A stretch of DNA of 64,000 nt from Adineta vaga (lineage: Eukaryota; Rotifera), in contig CP075495.1 of the NCBI GenBank assembly GCA_021613535.1, positions 9,362,001 to 9,426,000 on the forward strand, read 5' to 3'. The notes beneath the pieces were generated by a model. That model was not told the origin of the DNA. It saw only the letters and a program-made list of their open reading frames with translations, and made no database searches. Of this stretch, positions 15,521 to 26,592 are shown in pieces (the first letter of the stretch is position 1; every line of letters begins with the position of its first letter). The position numbers and the translations under genes were made by a program.

Positions 15521-16164
15521 TATTATTAACAAGAACAAGAGTCCATTTTAAATCTTTGAAATGTTTTTCAAGAATAATTTGCCAGGCTGAATCAAAATCT
15601 GAATAAATTTCTTTTCCTCAACGTAATGGTGCTACACCAGCTAATAAACCAGACATAAACACATTTACAACTAATGGAAGATATTGATTTTCTAGAAATC
15701 CAAATTATATATATATATTGAATTGAAAAAATAAATATTAACCATAACAAAGAGATGCTCGATAAAGATGATTACGAATATATGAATAAAAAAATCCAAA
15801 TCCACTACAATCAGACATTGAGAATTTAATAAAAAGAAAATAAATAAATCTTACCTACAATAATGCGGTCATCGTTGAGAATTCCAAGCTTATTGATGAA
15901 TTTAAAGTTTTCCATTTCTAAAAATTAAAATTCCTGCCATATCAGTTTCACGAAATAAAGTCAATTTATCACAAGAAAATGTTTCTTTAAGAAAATCTTT
16001 GATTAATTTATCTTTTTGAAAATAAAAACTTTGTTTTGTTTGATTTGAAATAAAATATTGAATAATATCATTTAATAAAAATGAATCAAGAATTAAATAA
16101 TCATCTGTTTTAAATGAATATGGAATCAATGATGAATAACTAAGAGACCAGTTTAATGCAGCAA

Positions 16165-17602
16165 TCTATATATATATAAAGAAGAAAGCTTGTCTGTTCG
16201 CTATGTGTTTAGTTCATGTCATAGCTACGGCCACGAAACTTTCCATGGTACTTCCCTAGGTACAGGGAAAGGTCATAAGGGAGTAGGCATGGGAGTTGTG
16301 GGTGAAATTTCACCTAGATGGCTTTGTATTAGCAAACATCACATATATGCTTTATTATGAGCTAGCATCATCAAAATCTTTATGATACTTCCTTACACCA
16401 GGAAAATACGAAGGCGGAGTCGACAGCACTGATAGGAGTGAGAAGGGTGTCTGGGTGAATTTTCACCCAGTTTTTATGGAATATATAGTTTTCTATCCCT
16501 GTCGTAGCTAGAGTAATCAAACTTCGTGCAACACTTCTCTAAGGTCAAAAGAATGTTGCGGTATGGTTAATGTGACTGATGGCCGCACTGATAGGATGTG
16601 GGTGAATTTTCATCCAAGTTTGAAAGACTCATTCTCATAATTTTTTTGGAGATTCAGAGAAACTATCTACAATTTTTGAGCATTTGTCTGATGCTATGTT
16701 TTCACGTCGAATTTGAGTAGACATACATCAGATTCAAACCTTTTGGTTTAGGAAGTTTGGACATTGAGTTTAGACATGAGTTAGAGATTTACTATTTTTG
16801 TGTGGATTAGGACTCGAAGCCTTCGATATCTACTTTACAATCAAAACTCAAACTCTAATCCGTACACAACATCCCAAATTAAAAATAATTGGTGATTTGG
16901 ATCTGGTGTATTTATAATCTCAATATGTAGCACAATCTCTTGAACGGCTTCAATTCGGCAAATGTTTAAGTGTGAGTGTGGGCTTTAGAGGTGCCGATAG
17001 GAAAAAAAGAAGACATGTACTAGCACACGATTTTCGCTGAACATTCACAATGGAGTGAGTAGCTACAATTGTAAACTTGATTTCTCAAAATAGAGACAGA
17101 GTTTCAGTGAAGTGGCCTTGACAGTATGGAAGTGGGATCTGTAGAGTAACCAGAAAAGTAGAGTCAGAACTGATGTCTGTTGCCGAACTGTGATAGATTT
17201 CAGTGGTTGCAAAGAGGTGTTCAAGAGTATACTGTTTACGACGTAGCTAGCAAATTTATGCATAGAGGACCCTCAACAGGTGTATTAAAATTTCGGAGTG
17301 GACGCTGCTGTGCGGTGTGAAGATTTTCGCAGTTGAAGAAGGATTCTTAAGGTAAAGACGGAGGTAAATGGATTGTAGCGATACACACATGAATTTAAAG
17401 TTGTAATGAGACTTTCAAATAGGCGTGGGTTTTAGAGAACTGTATCGCTGACGTTGTCATTTTTTGACATGCACGGCGGGATATGTATCGAGGACAAATG
17501 TGACACTTCCAATCTCATTCGTGTCCATATCTTCTATCGTTTTCTTTTATCTGATGTTCTTAATGTCGATTTATCTTAATCACCATCGGGTACCTCCGCT
17601 AG
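16165..17602 (+). mobile_element. Non-autonomous Helitron-like element
   Basis: A 1438-base insertion that begins TCTATATATATATAAAG and ends GGGTACCTCCGCTAG. It is flanked by A on the left (16164) and T on the right (17603). This fits the Helitron rule of a 5' TC, a 3' CTRR preceded by a short GC-rich palindrome (GGTACC), and insertion between A and T without target duplication. Removing it rejoins the flanking coding sequence in frame (YENVIYKE + IAALNWSL), which independently supports both ends. It has no Rep/helicase coding capacity, so it would need an autonomous partner. Its base composition is less AT-rich than the flanks, and it contains three internal tandem units with palindromes. 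Confidence 0.75.
16219..16618 (+). repeat. Three diverged tandem units, each ending in a palindrome
   Basis: Units at about 16219-16317, 16357-16470 and 16501-16618 inside the Helitron-like element. Each starts near a TAGCTA/GAGCTA motif, has a central ACTTC block and ends in an inverted repeat. The palindromes are GGTGAAATTTCACC (16301-16314), CTGGGTGAATTTTCACCCAG (16451-16470, 9-base arms), and an imperfect GGGTGAATTTTCATCC. Units two and three also share GCACTGATAGGA. Confidence 0.7.
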
Positions 17603-17824
17603 TTTCTTTATAAATAACATTTTCATAAGTATCTTCAATATTAATTTGAATTATATCATTATTTAATAAAGCTTCATTTTTTATTTCCGTATTTATTGTT
17701 TTGTTTGAAAGACTAATGAGAAAAAAAAACATTCAATTCAATTCAACATTAAAGTACAAAATATTTTATCAAATAAGATCGATGTTCTATTAGTAAAACG
17801 AAACGGATCAATCGAATGTAACAA

Positions 17825-18181
17825 CTGAAGAAAAAGATGACACTATATATATCGAATAGGAAGAATAGCAAAAACAAATAAATATCCTAGCTATCATAGT
17901 CAGTCTCACATTCTAACGATTTCTCATAATAAAAATAACATTCAAGGTTATATCAATGACGATACGTTGATTGAAGAAAAAGAGCAATAGTATTGAGATT
18001 TCCAGATACATTCCTTTCTCTGTTTTAAATGTGAAGAATAACAATTGATTGATCGTATGAATAGTTTTAAACTGTCATATCGTAGAATTTATTTTAAATG
18101 GATAATCTACTAAAATACAATAAAACCAAGCATATTAAATCCTTACGAATAATTTTCGAACTACTATGTAGAAATCTTGTT
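17825..18181. other. Intergenic, nothing recognised
   Basis: AT-rich sequence downstream of the SLC2 gene stop codon. No gene, hairpin or repeat stands out. Confidence 0.5.
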
Positions 18182-21100
18182 TTATGTCGATGTCAAAGGT
18201 CCATAACCGACTGCACTATCTTGACCAAAACGATTTTCAAAGTATTGCACATGTGCTTGACGTTTGCGCCATACTTGACCAGCATTAATTTCTGCATAGA
18301 TTGTTTCGACATCTTTTGCTTTCGTTTCTGGTACGAAGAAAAATGTTAAGAGAAAAAATATCAATAAAAAGATTGTGAATAGAAAGAATGTATATTCATG
18401 GAGAAGATCCTAAAGAGAGAGAGAAAACAAGAATAATACTATATCATCAACTTTTTTCATGTAAGCTTACCGTAAAAAGCGGTTTAAAACCAAGACCAAC
18501 TGCAAAATTAGCTGACCAATTCACTAATACAGCAATACTTGATGCTGGTACACGATATACTTGCGTAAATAGTTCGGCTGTAATTAACCATGGAATGGAA
18601 CCCGGTCCAATACCGAAAAAGGCCACAAATAAAATAGTCATTATTAACGACATCATATTCCAAAATGGTGTTGATGTCACAAGCAGAGATATAACAAGAA
18701 CTAGACTCGTTATAAACATACCAGCAATACCAGTTAAATGAAGAATACGTCGACCAAGACGATCCATAAGAAAAACACTGATTATAGTAACGATAACATT
18801 TGTTCCACCTAGACCTAAATTTGCATATTCTGATTGTTCTTTATTAAAGTTAGCAGTTTTAAAGATAGCCGTTGAGTAATAAATCACTGCATTGATACCA
18901 GATAGTTGTTGAGATAATTGTAGAAATACTGTAATAAATAATGCCCAACGAACGGTTGGTGTTGTAAATAAATCAATCATTCGAGCCTGAATAGAAAATA
19001 TATGAATTAAAATCATGCGATATCAATGAAGTTTCGTACCGCATGTTGACTTTGAGTTTGTTCAGCTTGCATAGCGGTGATTTCGTGATGAACATTCGCA
19101 TGTCCACGAAGCCATCGAAGCGCTAGAACATAGTAGGATAATTACAAGCATTAATGATCGGAATATTTTGATTGAAGTACACATTATAGATCATACATCA
19201 AATCGAACTTTAGAATAATCACGTGTCACCTATACTACTTAACTTATTCAATAAAATTTGTTCTCATCGAACTTTGTTCTGATATTATCAGCTAAGACTT
19301 TCTTTTTCGACTGCGCAATATTGATCTATAATACCACTAACGTTTCTTTTATTACATAAAGATTTTATTTGATTTAATACGATATTAAAATCTTCATGTC
19401 AACATATTGACATGAGCTTTAGAATCTATCTTACAGACACGTATATATCAACAGCAATTTCGATTATCATTCTAACATAGTTTTTTCAAAAACAAATCAT
19501 GTATTCAACAACAATTTTTCTTCTTGCTTGTGACCTGTTGGTCACTATGGTTATGGCGCGACCATGGTCAGGACATCATCATGGAGATTCTGACAATGAA
19601 ATGTCAGAAGAATCTCATGGACATAAATGGGCTACATATCATTTACCAAAAGATATTCGTATTCCACATCTTCTTGCTCAGAAATTAGGACGTCCATGGC
19701 CAACATTTACGACAAAGAAAATCTTTGATGGTAAATATCTTCTCATAAGCCCAGCTTTGATGTTCAGATTGAAAGATATGGATAATGATACTGATATAAC
19801 TACAACTAATATTCCTGCAAGTTCAACACCGCGTCCAACAAGATCAGCTACAGGATCTGGAGAAGAAGTAGAAGAAACGACTACAATAATTCCAGGTTCG
19901 TTCAAAAAGCGATTTTTTCAAAATGATGATGATGATGATAATGAACAATTATTCTTTTTGGGTAACAAATAAACTCATAGAATGGAAATCAGCATATAGT
20001 CAAGCAGTGTAGTTCTTGTTTTTCTTTTTCTACGATAAAAATAAAGTTTACCTTTTTCAGCATCTTCAGCATTGTTCTTTTTTATTAATAAATATTTGGG
20101 ACTTTCTGGAACGAAAAAAAGTAAAATCACTTGAAGAATACTGAACACAATTGGTAAACCTGAAGGATAAAAAAATTGACGCTTGTGTATTGTTTGTACA
20201 AAGATTTTAAAAAGTATAATTTACTTAAAGCATAATGCCATCTATCTTTCGATCCTAATACCGTTTCTAAACTAATGATTTGAGAAAAGAACAAGACCAG
20301 AACGATTCCTAATTGAAACGAAGCTCCAAGTGTACCACGTAAACGACTAGGAGATACTTCGTTTATATAAGTTGGAGCAACCGATGAACCATAACCTATT
20401 ATTATTTTATCCAATAATTCATAAGAGAACAGAACTGGTATTACCACATGCAAGTCCAAGAAAAAATCGTCCAAGAATTAAAACTTCATATGAAGATATT
20501 GGCTTCGAAATAAACATTAGAATACAAGCAATGAAAGAGATAACCGTATTTAAATACATTCCACCCTTTCTATATACGAAAAATAATCAACAAAATTAGT
20601 TTCGTGAACGATGACTATCTACCGTCCTAATCGATCAGTAATAAAACCACCAAATAAACCACCGACCATACCACCCAAAGCAAATATAGAAACCGCTAAA
20701 GAACTAAAACAAACGATGATGAGAGAGACGAGACATAAAGTACGTAATTATTTATTTACAAGATTAATGTTACAGTTGATGCACTAATTGTTGTCTCAGG
20801 ATTTCGTTTATGATTTGTATCATTGATGAATTGTTCAATAAACTGAAGTCATTTTTATTTAGAAAGAAAAATAATTATCTTAGATGTATCACTTACGTCT
20901 TGTGGGGCATTCCTGTTTATGAGAATAAAATCTGTATAGATGTACATTTTTATGAAAAAGAAAGTCTTACATTACACCTGATGCATAGCCAAAATGAAAA
21001 GAAGTTCCACTAATTGCAGCGAAAACGGCTAGCAACAATGAGCCAGTCATAGACTATGTACAAAGTAAAAATAGTCATTCTATCATTAATTCACGAAAGG

Positions 21101-21269
21101 AATAAACCTCATAAGAAGGTGGTACATCTGCAGAAGAGGGAGGATTTATTGAATTGTTATTCTCAGCTCCAGGTAGAATAGATGAAGCATTGATATGATC
21201 ATTAACGACACCGGATGCTATTGAGCTATGATTATCAAGTAAATTTGTTGACGATGGAGAATCATCCAT
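18182..21269 (-). CDS. SLC2-family (GLUT1-4-like) sugar transporter A
   Basis: Facilitative hexose transporter of the major facilitator superfamily, plasma membrane. Eleven exons: 18182-18409, 18471-18986, 19040-19122, 20052-20159, 20225-20395, 20445-20569, 20623-20703, 20760-20842, 20897-20912, 20971-21053, 21108-21269; 551 residues. The first about 55 residues form a Ser/Asn-rich cytosolic N-terminus. Family motifs: GGLFGGFITDRLGR, ILGRFFLGLACG, YINEVSPSRLRGTLG, VPESPKYLL, QQLSGINAVIYYSTAIF, MDRLGRRILHL, GPGSIPWLITAELF and FVPETKAKDVETIY. QQLSGIN and the PETK motif match class I GLUTs. The exon 20897-20912 is only 16 bases (codes the NAPQD joint) and is supported by phase and by the conserved GV.NAPQ. 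Intron 19123-20051 is far longer than the rest and holds another gene on the opposite strand. A second SLC2 gene lies 751 bases upstream on the same strand. Confidence 0.93.
19499..19972 (+). CDS. Small secreted protein nested in an SLC2 intron
   Basis: A single-exon frame of 157 codons inside the 929-base intron of transporter A, on the other strand. The N-terminus MYSTTIFLLACDLLVTMVMA is a good signal peptide with likely cleavage before RPWSGHHH. The rest has a His-rich stretch, a central segment HLPKDIRIPHLLAQKLGRPW, a Thr/Pro/Ser region, a Lys-Lys-Arg (FKKRFF) and a run of Asp near the C-terminus. The dibasic site would allow processing into a peptide, but no repeated peptide or amidation signal is seen, so a peptide hormone role is only a possibility. 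No family recognised. An ATG in poor company could also arise by chance, but the length, the signal peptide and the unusual intron size argue for a real gene. Confidence 0.6.
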   Translation: MYSTTIFLLACDLLVTMVMARPWSGHHHGDSDNEMSEESHGHKWATYHLPKDIRIPHLLAQKLGRPWPTFTTKKIFDGKYLLISPALMFRLKDMDNDTDITTTNIPASSTPRPTRSATGSGEEVEETTTIIPGSFKKRFFQNDDDDDNEQLFFLGNK

Positions 21270-22020
21270 CCTATTTTATTCTGTAATAAATCAAGCAAAT
21301 GGTAGAACGAAACGAATTAATATTTACATAGAAGTAACAGTTTGATATAGAGACAATCCACGTGTGTGTTAGTAATGTTCTTTTATCTACAAACATGCCT
21401 TGATAATGTAAGAACTTGAAAAGATACGAATAAAAGAAATATATATTCTTGATTATTTTTCTTCAAATTTTATTCTACGACAAAAGAAAACCGCATATAT
21501 GAAATAGTTTTTGCGATGACCAATGATTGTTTTTCAATAAATCATTGAAGAACTATCGATAAACATGTTTACAAAACAAACATAGAAGAACAAGATGAAT
21601 ATAAATGCAATAGATACACAAGAAAGAATCATTATGAGGAAAAAAAACAACTTACAATATGATATGCTGGAATAAAAGAGAAAAGAGCTGATAACAAATA
21701 ATAAAGATGTATATACTGAATAGATCGTTTTTCTTCTCCTTATCTAAATGACAAAGATAAAAGTAGTCTGTGAAACATTTCAGAGAGAAAAAAAAATGAT
21801 CTATTCAGTAGTTTTATCTTTATCATTTTCTGTTAAATACATTCGCGAAATTAACATAAACAATAAGTATTTCGAATAAACTGATTTAGATATTGATATT
21901 TATATACAAAGACAAGACATTGATTTCAGTTTTGATTAGATCAAAGATCTGTGGTTTGCAGATAGAGAATTCATATTGATGACTAGGCTTATGAAATAGC
22001 ACTATAAATGACGATGATGA
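21270..22020. other. Spacer between the two SLC2 genes
   Basis: About 750 AT-rich bases. An acceptor-like TTATTACAG lies 11 bases before the ATG of transporter A, so a 5' UTR intron or a trans-splice site is possible. Nothing else recognised. Confidence 0.4.
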
Positions 22021-24448
22021 TTATTGTTGATGTTTTGCTTTGTAAACAGTTCCTTTAGCAACAAGAATTTGTACTTGTTCAGGAGTTTTACGCCGAGTTT
22101 CTGGTACAAAAAGAAAAGCGAGTAACCAAAAGATACAGCTCATACCCCCGTAAACAAGAAACAATAATGCTCCAACCGCATGCTGAAAATAGAAATAGAA
22201 TTGTATTGATATTTTCCGAAATTAAAGAATAATTATAATAAACATACGAAAAGTGGTATAAATGTCATGACTATCAAAAACATTGATAGCCAATTAACGA
22301 TAATGGCAATACTTGTTGCATAAGCTCGTTCAGATTGAAAAAACATTTCTGTTGATATCATCCATGGTATAGCACCTTTATGAGAAGGAAAGAAAAAGAA
22401 TTTCGAATAAAATGATTAAGCAAAGAAAGGAAGTAGAGACCTGGACCCATTGCAGAGAAACCAACAGTTGTCATCATGGCAAATATTTCCAAAAAGATCA
22501 TGTGAAACAATGGAATCTAAAATTAAAGATTTGACAGATTATTTTATTCGATTGTCATAATTTATATAACTCATCAATTGAACTTACATTTCTTGATTTG
22601 AGAATAGTAATACCAATGACACATGATGATGCTGCCATACCAATCAACCCATCTATAAGAAAAAGAAATCAATAAACTAGTATTTTTATCTTCCATAATT
22701 TACAGAGAAAAAGTGATCGTCGTCCAACTTTATCCAAAATAAAAACTAATGAGATAGCAACAGCTAAATATGTAATTCCACATGATAACATTGCATATGA
22801 TGCATAATCCATTCGTAGATTTGCATGAAAAAGAATAATATCTCCAAAAAAGAAGATCTAAAGAAAACAAGTATATTCATATGTTAAAAGAGTTTTTTTT
22901 ATTGATATACCACAAAACATCCAGTAAATTGTTGAGCAACATGAGTCATAGCTGATGTTAGAAGACATTTAAGAAGTATTGGTTTTGTCCATAAATCGCG
23001 AAGAGCCATCTAAATGTAAAATAGAAATTTCTTTTATTTTATTTTATATTTGTTTTTTCTTACTCGGTTAGAATTTGATTGAATATTATGAAAATCTGCT
23101 TCCATGTCGTGAATTTCTGCTTGAACAACTTCAGAATTTGTTTCACAACGAAACCATTTTAATGCTAAATTAAAAAGATTTATTATTCATTTCGATTATA
23201 TCACTTTCGATATTCAAACCTCGTTCAGCTGCTCGTCGACGTTTTCGTTGTAAAAGAAATTTTGGTGTTTCATGTGTAAATATCAATAATGAACATTGAA
23301 GAATGCTGAAGATAATCGGCACCGCTATTTATTTATAACAAAATTGAATGTAAAACAATTGGCAAGAAAAAGAACTTGAATATACTAACCAAATAGATAA
23401 TGCCATAAGTGTTCACGACCTAGAAGAAGATCTAAGCCGAGAACTTGAGCTAATAGAAGGGCACTGGCAACAAATAATTGGAAACAAGCACCGAAAGAAC
23501 CACGTACACGTATTGGAGCTATTTCATTGATATAAATTGGACCAACAGTTGCACCGAAACCTTTGAAAAACAGGTAAAATGTTAATAAAAATTTTAAAAG
23601 TATCACAAACCAGCAGAAAAGCCAATTAAAATTCGACCTACAATAAATGCTTCAAATGAACCAATGATTTTACTAAGTACCATCAGTATGGAACCAAGTA
23701 CAGCTGGAATATTATTCAAAAATAGGCCAGTTTTTCTTCAAAGAACAAATGATAATCATATAGTTGAAAATATCAAGTCCATCAAAGTATTCATTCTAAC
23801 TTACCGACCAAATCGATCACTCAATGGCATAGCTAATAGACCACCGAAAACTCCACCGAGTGCTACAACTGAAATAGCTGTTGAATATAGAATATCTTGA
23901 TAATATTCACTTATTGTAGAATTGTAACGTTTTAAATAAATCACTTTAGTATAATTTTTAATTAACTAGAAAAACAAAAAATAAAAATGATTTAGAGAGA
24001 AAAAAAGTTGTAAAATAATTACTTCCGATGGTGCATTCATAACACCCAGTGCATAACCAAATTGAGCACCCGTACCAATCATTGCAGCAAACATTGCTAA
24101 TAATAATGTTCGCGTAAAGCCAAGATGTTTTGGTTTCAAATCAGCTGGTTGAACGATTTCAACTGTTGATCCTTGTAAATCATCTGGTTGATCATTTTGA
24201 TTTTCTGCTTTTTCTTCTTTTAATTTTTGTTCAATTTTTCCTGATTTTTCTGAGTCATCATCATCAGACAATTCTTTTTCTTTCATTTTTTCATCAACAG
24301 CTTTATTCACAAGTTTTTCGACATCGTCTTTCTTATCATTTGGATCCGAAAGATTCTTTTCATTATCATTATTCGATGGATTCATTAGACGCTCTTGTGA
24401 CTTTGCTGCCTCATCTTGATTGTTTTTACGTACTTCGTCTCGCAACAT
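22021..24448 (-). CDS. SLC2-family sugar transporter B (diverged paralogue)
   Basis: Second MFS sugar transporter, tandem with A. Twelve exons: 22021-22182, 22248-22375, 22441-22516, 22588-22652, 22704-22857, 22911-23009, 23064-23164, 23220-23324, 23390-23560, 23611-23735, 23805-23965, 24023-24448; 590 residues. The N-terminal about 120 residues are highly charged (many Lys, Glu, Asp) and unlike A. Membrane core motifs: GYALGVMNAPSE, GGLLAMPLSDRFGR, VGRILIGFSAGFG, YINEIAPIRVRGSFG, ILDKVGRRSLF, MGPGAIPWMISTEMFF and LFVPETRRKTPEQ. Substitutions at signature sites: QQFTGCF for QQLSGIN, HETPKFL for PESPKYL, PETRR for PETKG. The QLS substitution suggests altered substrate choice. A pyrimidine-rich acceptor (TTTTTTTTACAG) sits about 25 bases before the ATG. 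Confidence 0.9.
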
Positions 24449-25651
24449 CGTTTTAATTGATTTTCTTATTAAATCTGTAAAAAAAAGACAGAAATATGAA
24501 TTTTAATTCAGATGAATATCCACTTACTGAATTTTTCAATGGAAATGTGATCGTCCTATTCACAGCATACCATATTCAAATAAATCAATAAGTGGAACAA
24601 AAGAAATACAAACAAGACAACTGATTAGATAAATTGTACCAACAGAAACAGAAGCGGTTGTTTTAGACAGGAACGTACTATATCTTCAGAACCAATCAGA
24701 TTGTCCTGAGGGGGGCGCTCTTGATCAGGAAATAGTCCATCATTTGAGTGCATTTGATGTATAATTTTATTCGAGAAGGCCCTATCCTATTCGTAAAAGA
24801 TACAACTTATTTGAACTGCTTGACTTCTACTAATGATTTGAGGATAATGAATCTATTGCATTGTTCATAATATTATAGAGAGCAAAATATGATAATACTG
24901 AACAACTAATGTATTTCAAAAAAAACTTCTTTGGTATCGTTTACATTTTCAAACGTAATTAACATAAAACATCAAAAAGTCTTTTTTAGAACTGAATAAC
25001 AAAAACAATTAAGATATAATTATAAGTTGAAAATAATAAACTCAAAAAATAGAACTCAGAATGATCAGTGAAGAGAGATTGAAATTGTTATGGAATAAGA
25101 AAATTTGACTCAATCCTACTCGAGTATAGATCCAAGTCAGATGAAGATTGATTAGACATCTCGTTTAATAATCTTGATGAAATGCAGAGACGTTTATATA
25201 TGTTCGTTTGACTTTAACCAGAGTCATTGTTGAATATTAATCCGATGATTTAGTGTAAAAAAAGAACTAAGAGTGCGTGTTCTTTTTTAACTTTATATAA
25301 AAACCAACAAATCGATTTCATATATTATTGGATATATTGATCTGCAGAAGTAAAACTTTTCTTTTCTAAAACTTTACATAGACAAACAATTGATTTGATC
25401 ACAATTTAAATAAATTATTAGTTAATTATTAAATAGCGAATAAGTCTCATAGAAAGCTATTCCTGTATATTTGATGGTATGCAAACATATCGATTTTTAT
25501 TTTCATATCATTAGTCAAACTAATCTTATGGTTTATTTATTATAGATCTAATTTGATCGTTTTCGCATAAAAGATAGACGGTAATCGAAAGTACTAATGG
25601 TAAAAAGTCAAATAAAAGTGTTTTTTTTTGTCGTCATGCTATTAATTGGAT
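24449..25651. other. Intergenic, no gene seen
   Basis: About 1.2 kb of AT-rich sequence. A short GC-rich patch near 24700-24735 has arms TCCTGA and TCAGGA around a G-run; it may be a fragment of an old insertion. No open frame of note. Confidence 0.5.
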
Positions 25652-26592
25652 CTATTGTTTCGCATCAGGTGGGTTAGCATCTTTGGGAGGTAATGCTGCA
25701 CGACCAATTTTCAAAGCAGTTGCGATTTGAGTAAAATGTGATCCTTGATGTTCAGCAATATTTAATTCTAATTCTGTTGGTTGTCGAGAACCATCACTGC
25801 CAGCAAAAGTACCTGACAAAACGAAGATTATAAACTATGTCACATCAATAGAAATTCATTTACCTGCACCATATGCACTACCACCATGGATAGCATCCAT
25901 ACTAGAGGAAAGTGGACATGAATAACCAATTGGAACCTATTTTCACATATAATTTTAAATAACATAATTCAAATTAAATACATACAATTAACATTCCATG
26001 ATGAATAAAATTGGTTATTCCAGTTAAAATTGTTGTTTCTTGTCTAGAAGATAATCATAAAGTATTTCATTTCGTTATAACAGCTCTATATTTTGGAGCA
26101 TGAGTTATTTTCTTACCCACCACCTTGTGTTGAAGTAGAAACAAAAACACTGATTGGTTTTCCAACAAGTGCACCTTTCATCCATAATCCACCCGTAGCA
26201 TCCCAAACAGCTTTGACTTGGGCTGGCATTCCACCGAAACGTGTTGGAAAACCAAATAAAATACCATCACAATTTACTAACGCATCTTCAAGTGAAATAG
26301 TATTTTCTCCACTTCCACCAATGGCGATAGTTGGAACAGTTTGATCTTTGTCAGGTGCATGCATTTTTGTTAGTACTTCTTTCGATAACGTTTCTGGCAC
26401 TTGAATTAAACGTGCTTCAGCACCAGCCGCTTCAACACCTTTTAATATTGATTTAGCCACTACAAATGAAGACGTTATTGAAGTTTTATATCTGATTCTA
26501 AATAATAACTTACGTTTGCCAACATGACCATACATAGAATAATAAATAATATGTATACGTGCTTTGGTACTACCAGTAACTTTTGAAGCCAT
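25652..26592 (-). CDS. WrbA-type NAD(P)H:quinone oxidoreductase
   Basis: Flavodoxin-like FMN enzyme that reduces quinones by two electrons. Exons 25652-25812, 25864-25936, 25986-26043, 26117-26459, 26514-26592; 237 residues. Motifs: N-terminal phosphate loop IIYYSMYGHVGK, QVPETLSKEVLTKM, the GFPTRFGGMPAQVKAVWD loop that distinguishes WrbA from ordinary flavodoxins, ISVFVSTSTQGGGQE, and GAGTFAGSDGSRQPTELEL. The last motif is the WrbA-specific active-site segment. Length and motif order match fungal, plant and bacterial WrbA proteins. Animals generally lack this family, so the gene is a candidate for horizontal acquisition; its four ordinary short introns argue that it is resident in this genome rather than contamination. 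Confidence 0.93.

Larger units (their letters stand above)
15540..17824 (-). pseudogene. Decayed multi-exon gene interrupted by a Helitron-like element
   Basis: Minus-strand coding remnants in order: 17758-17824 (LLHSIDPFRFTNRTSILFDK); 17603-17712 (ending NIEDTYENVIYKE); then, across the inserted element, 16164 downward (IAALNWSLSYSSLIPYSF, continuing to FRNG near 15915); then MENFKFINKLGILNDDRIIV (about 15855-15910); GFGFFYSYIRNHLYRASLC (about 15745-15805); and NQYLPLVVNVFMSGLLAGVA near 15640. The last piece runs into an in-frame TGA at 15618-15620, after which the same frame stays open for about 35 codons. A frame change is also needed near 15915, and the join between the first two remnants leads to a stop. 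I do not recognise the family. The remnant looks like a real gene that was inactivated. Confidence 0.6.

Noticed and set aside
24690-24740. GC-rich patch with TCCTGA/TCAGGA arms
   Set aside because: Arms are only six bases; no second copy or element ends seen in the window.
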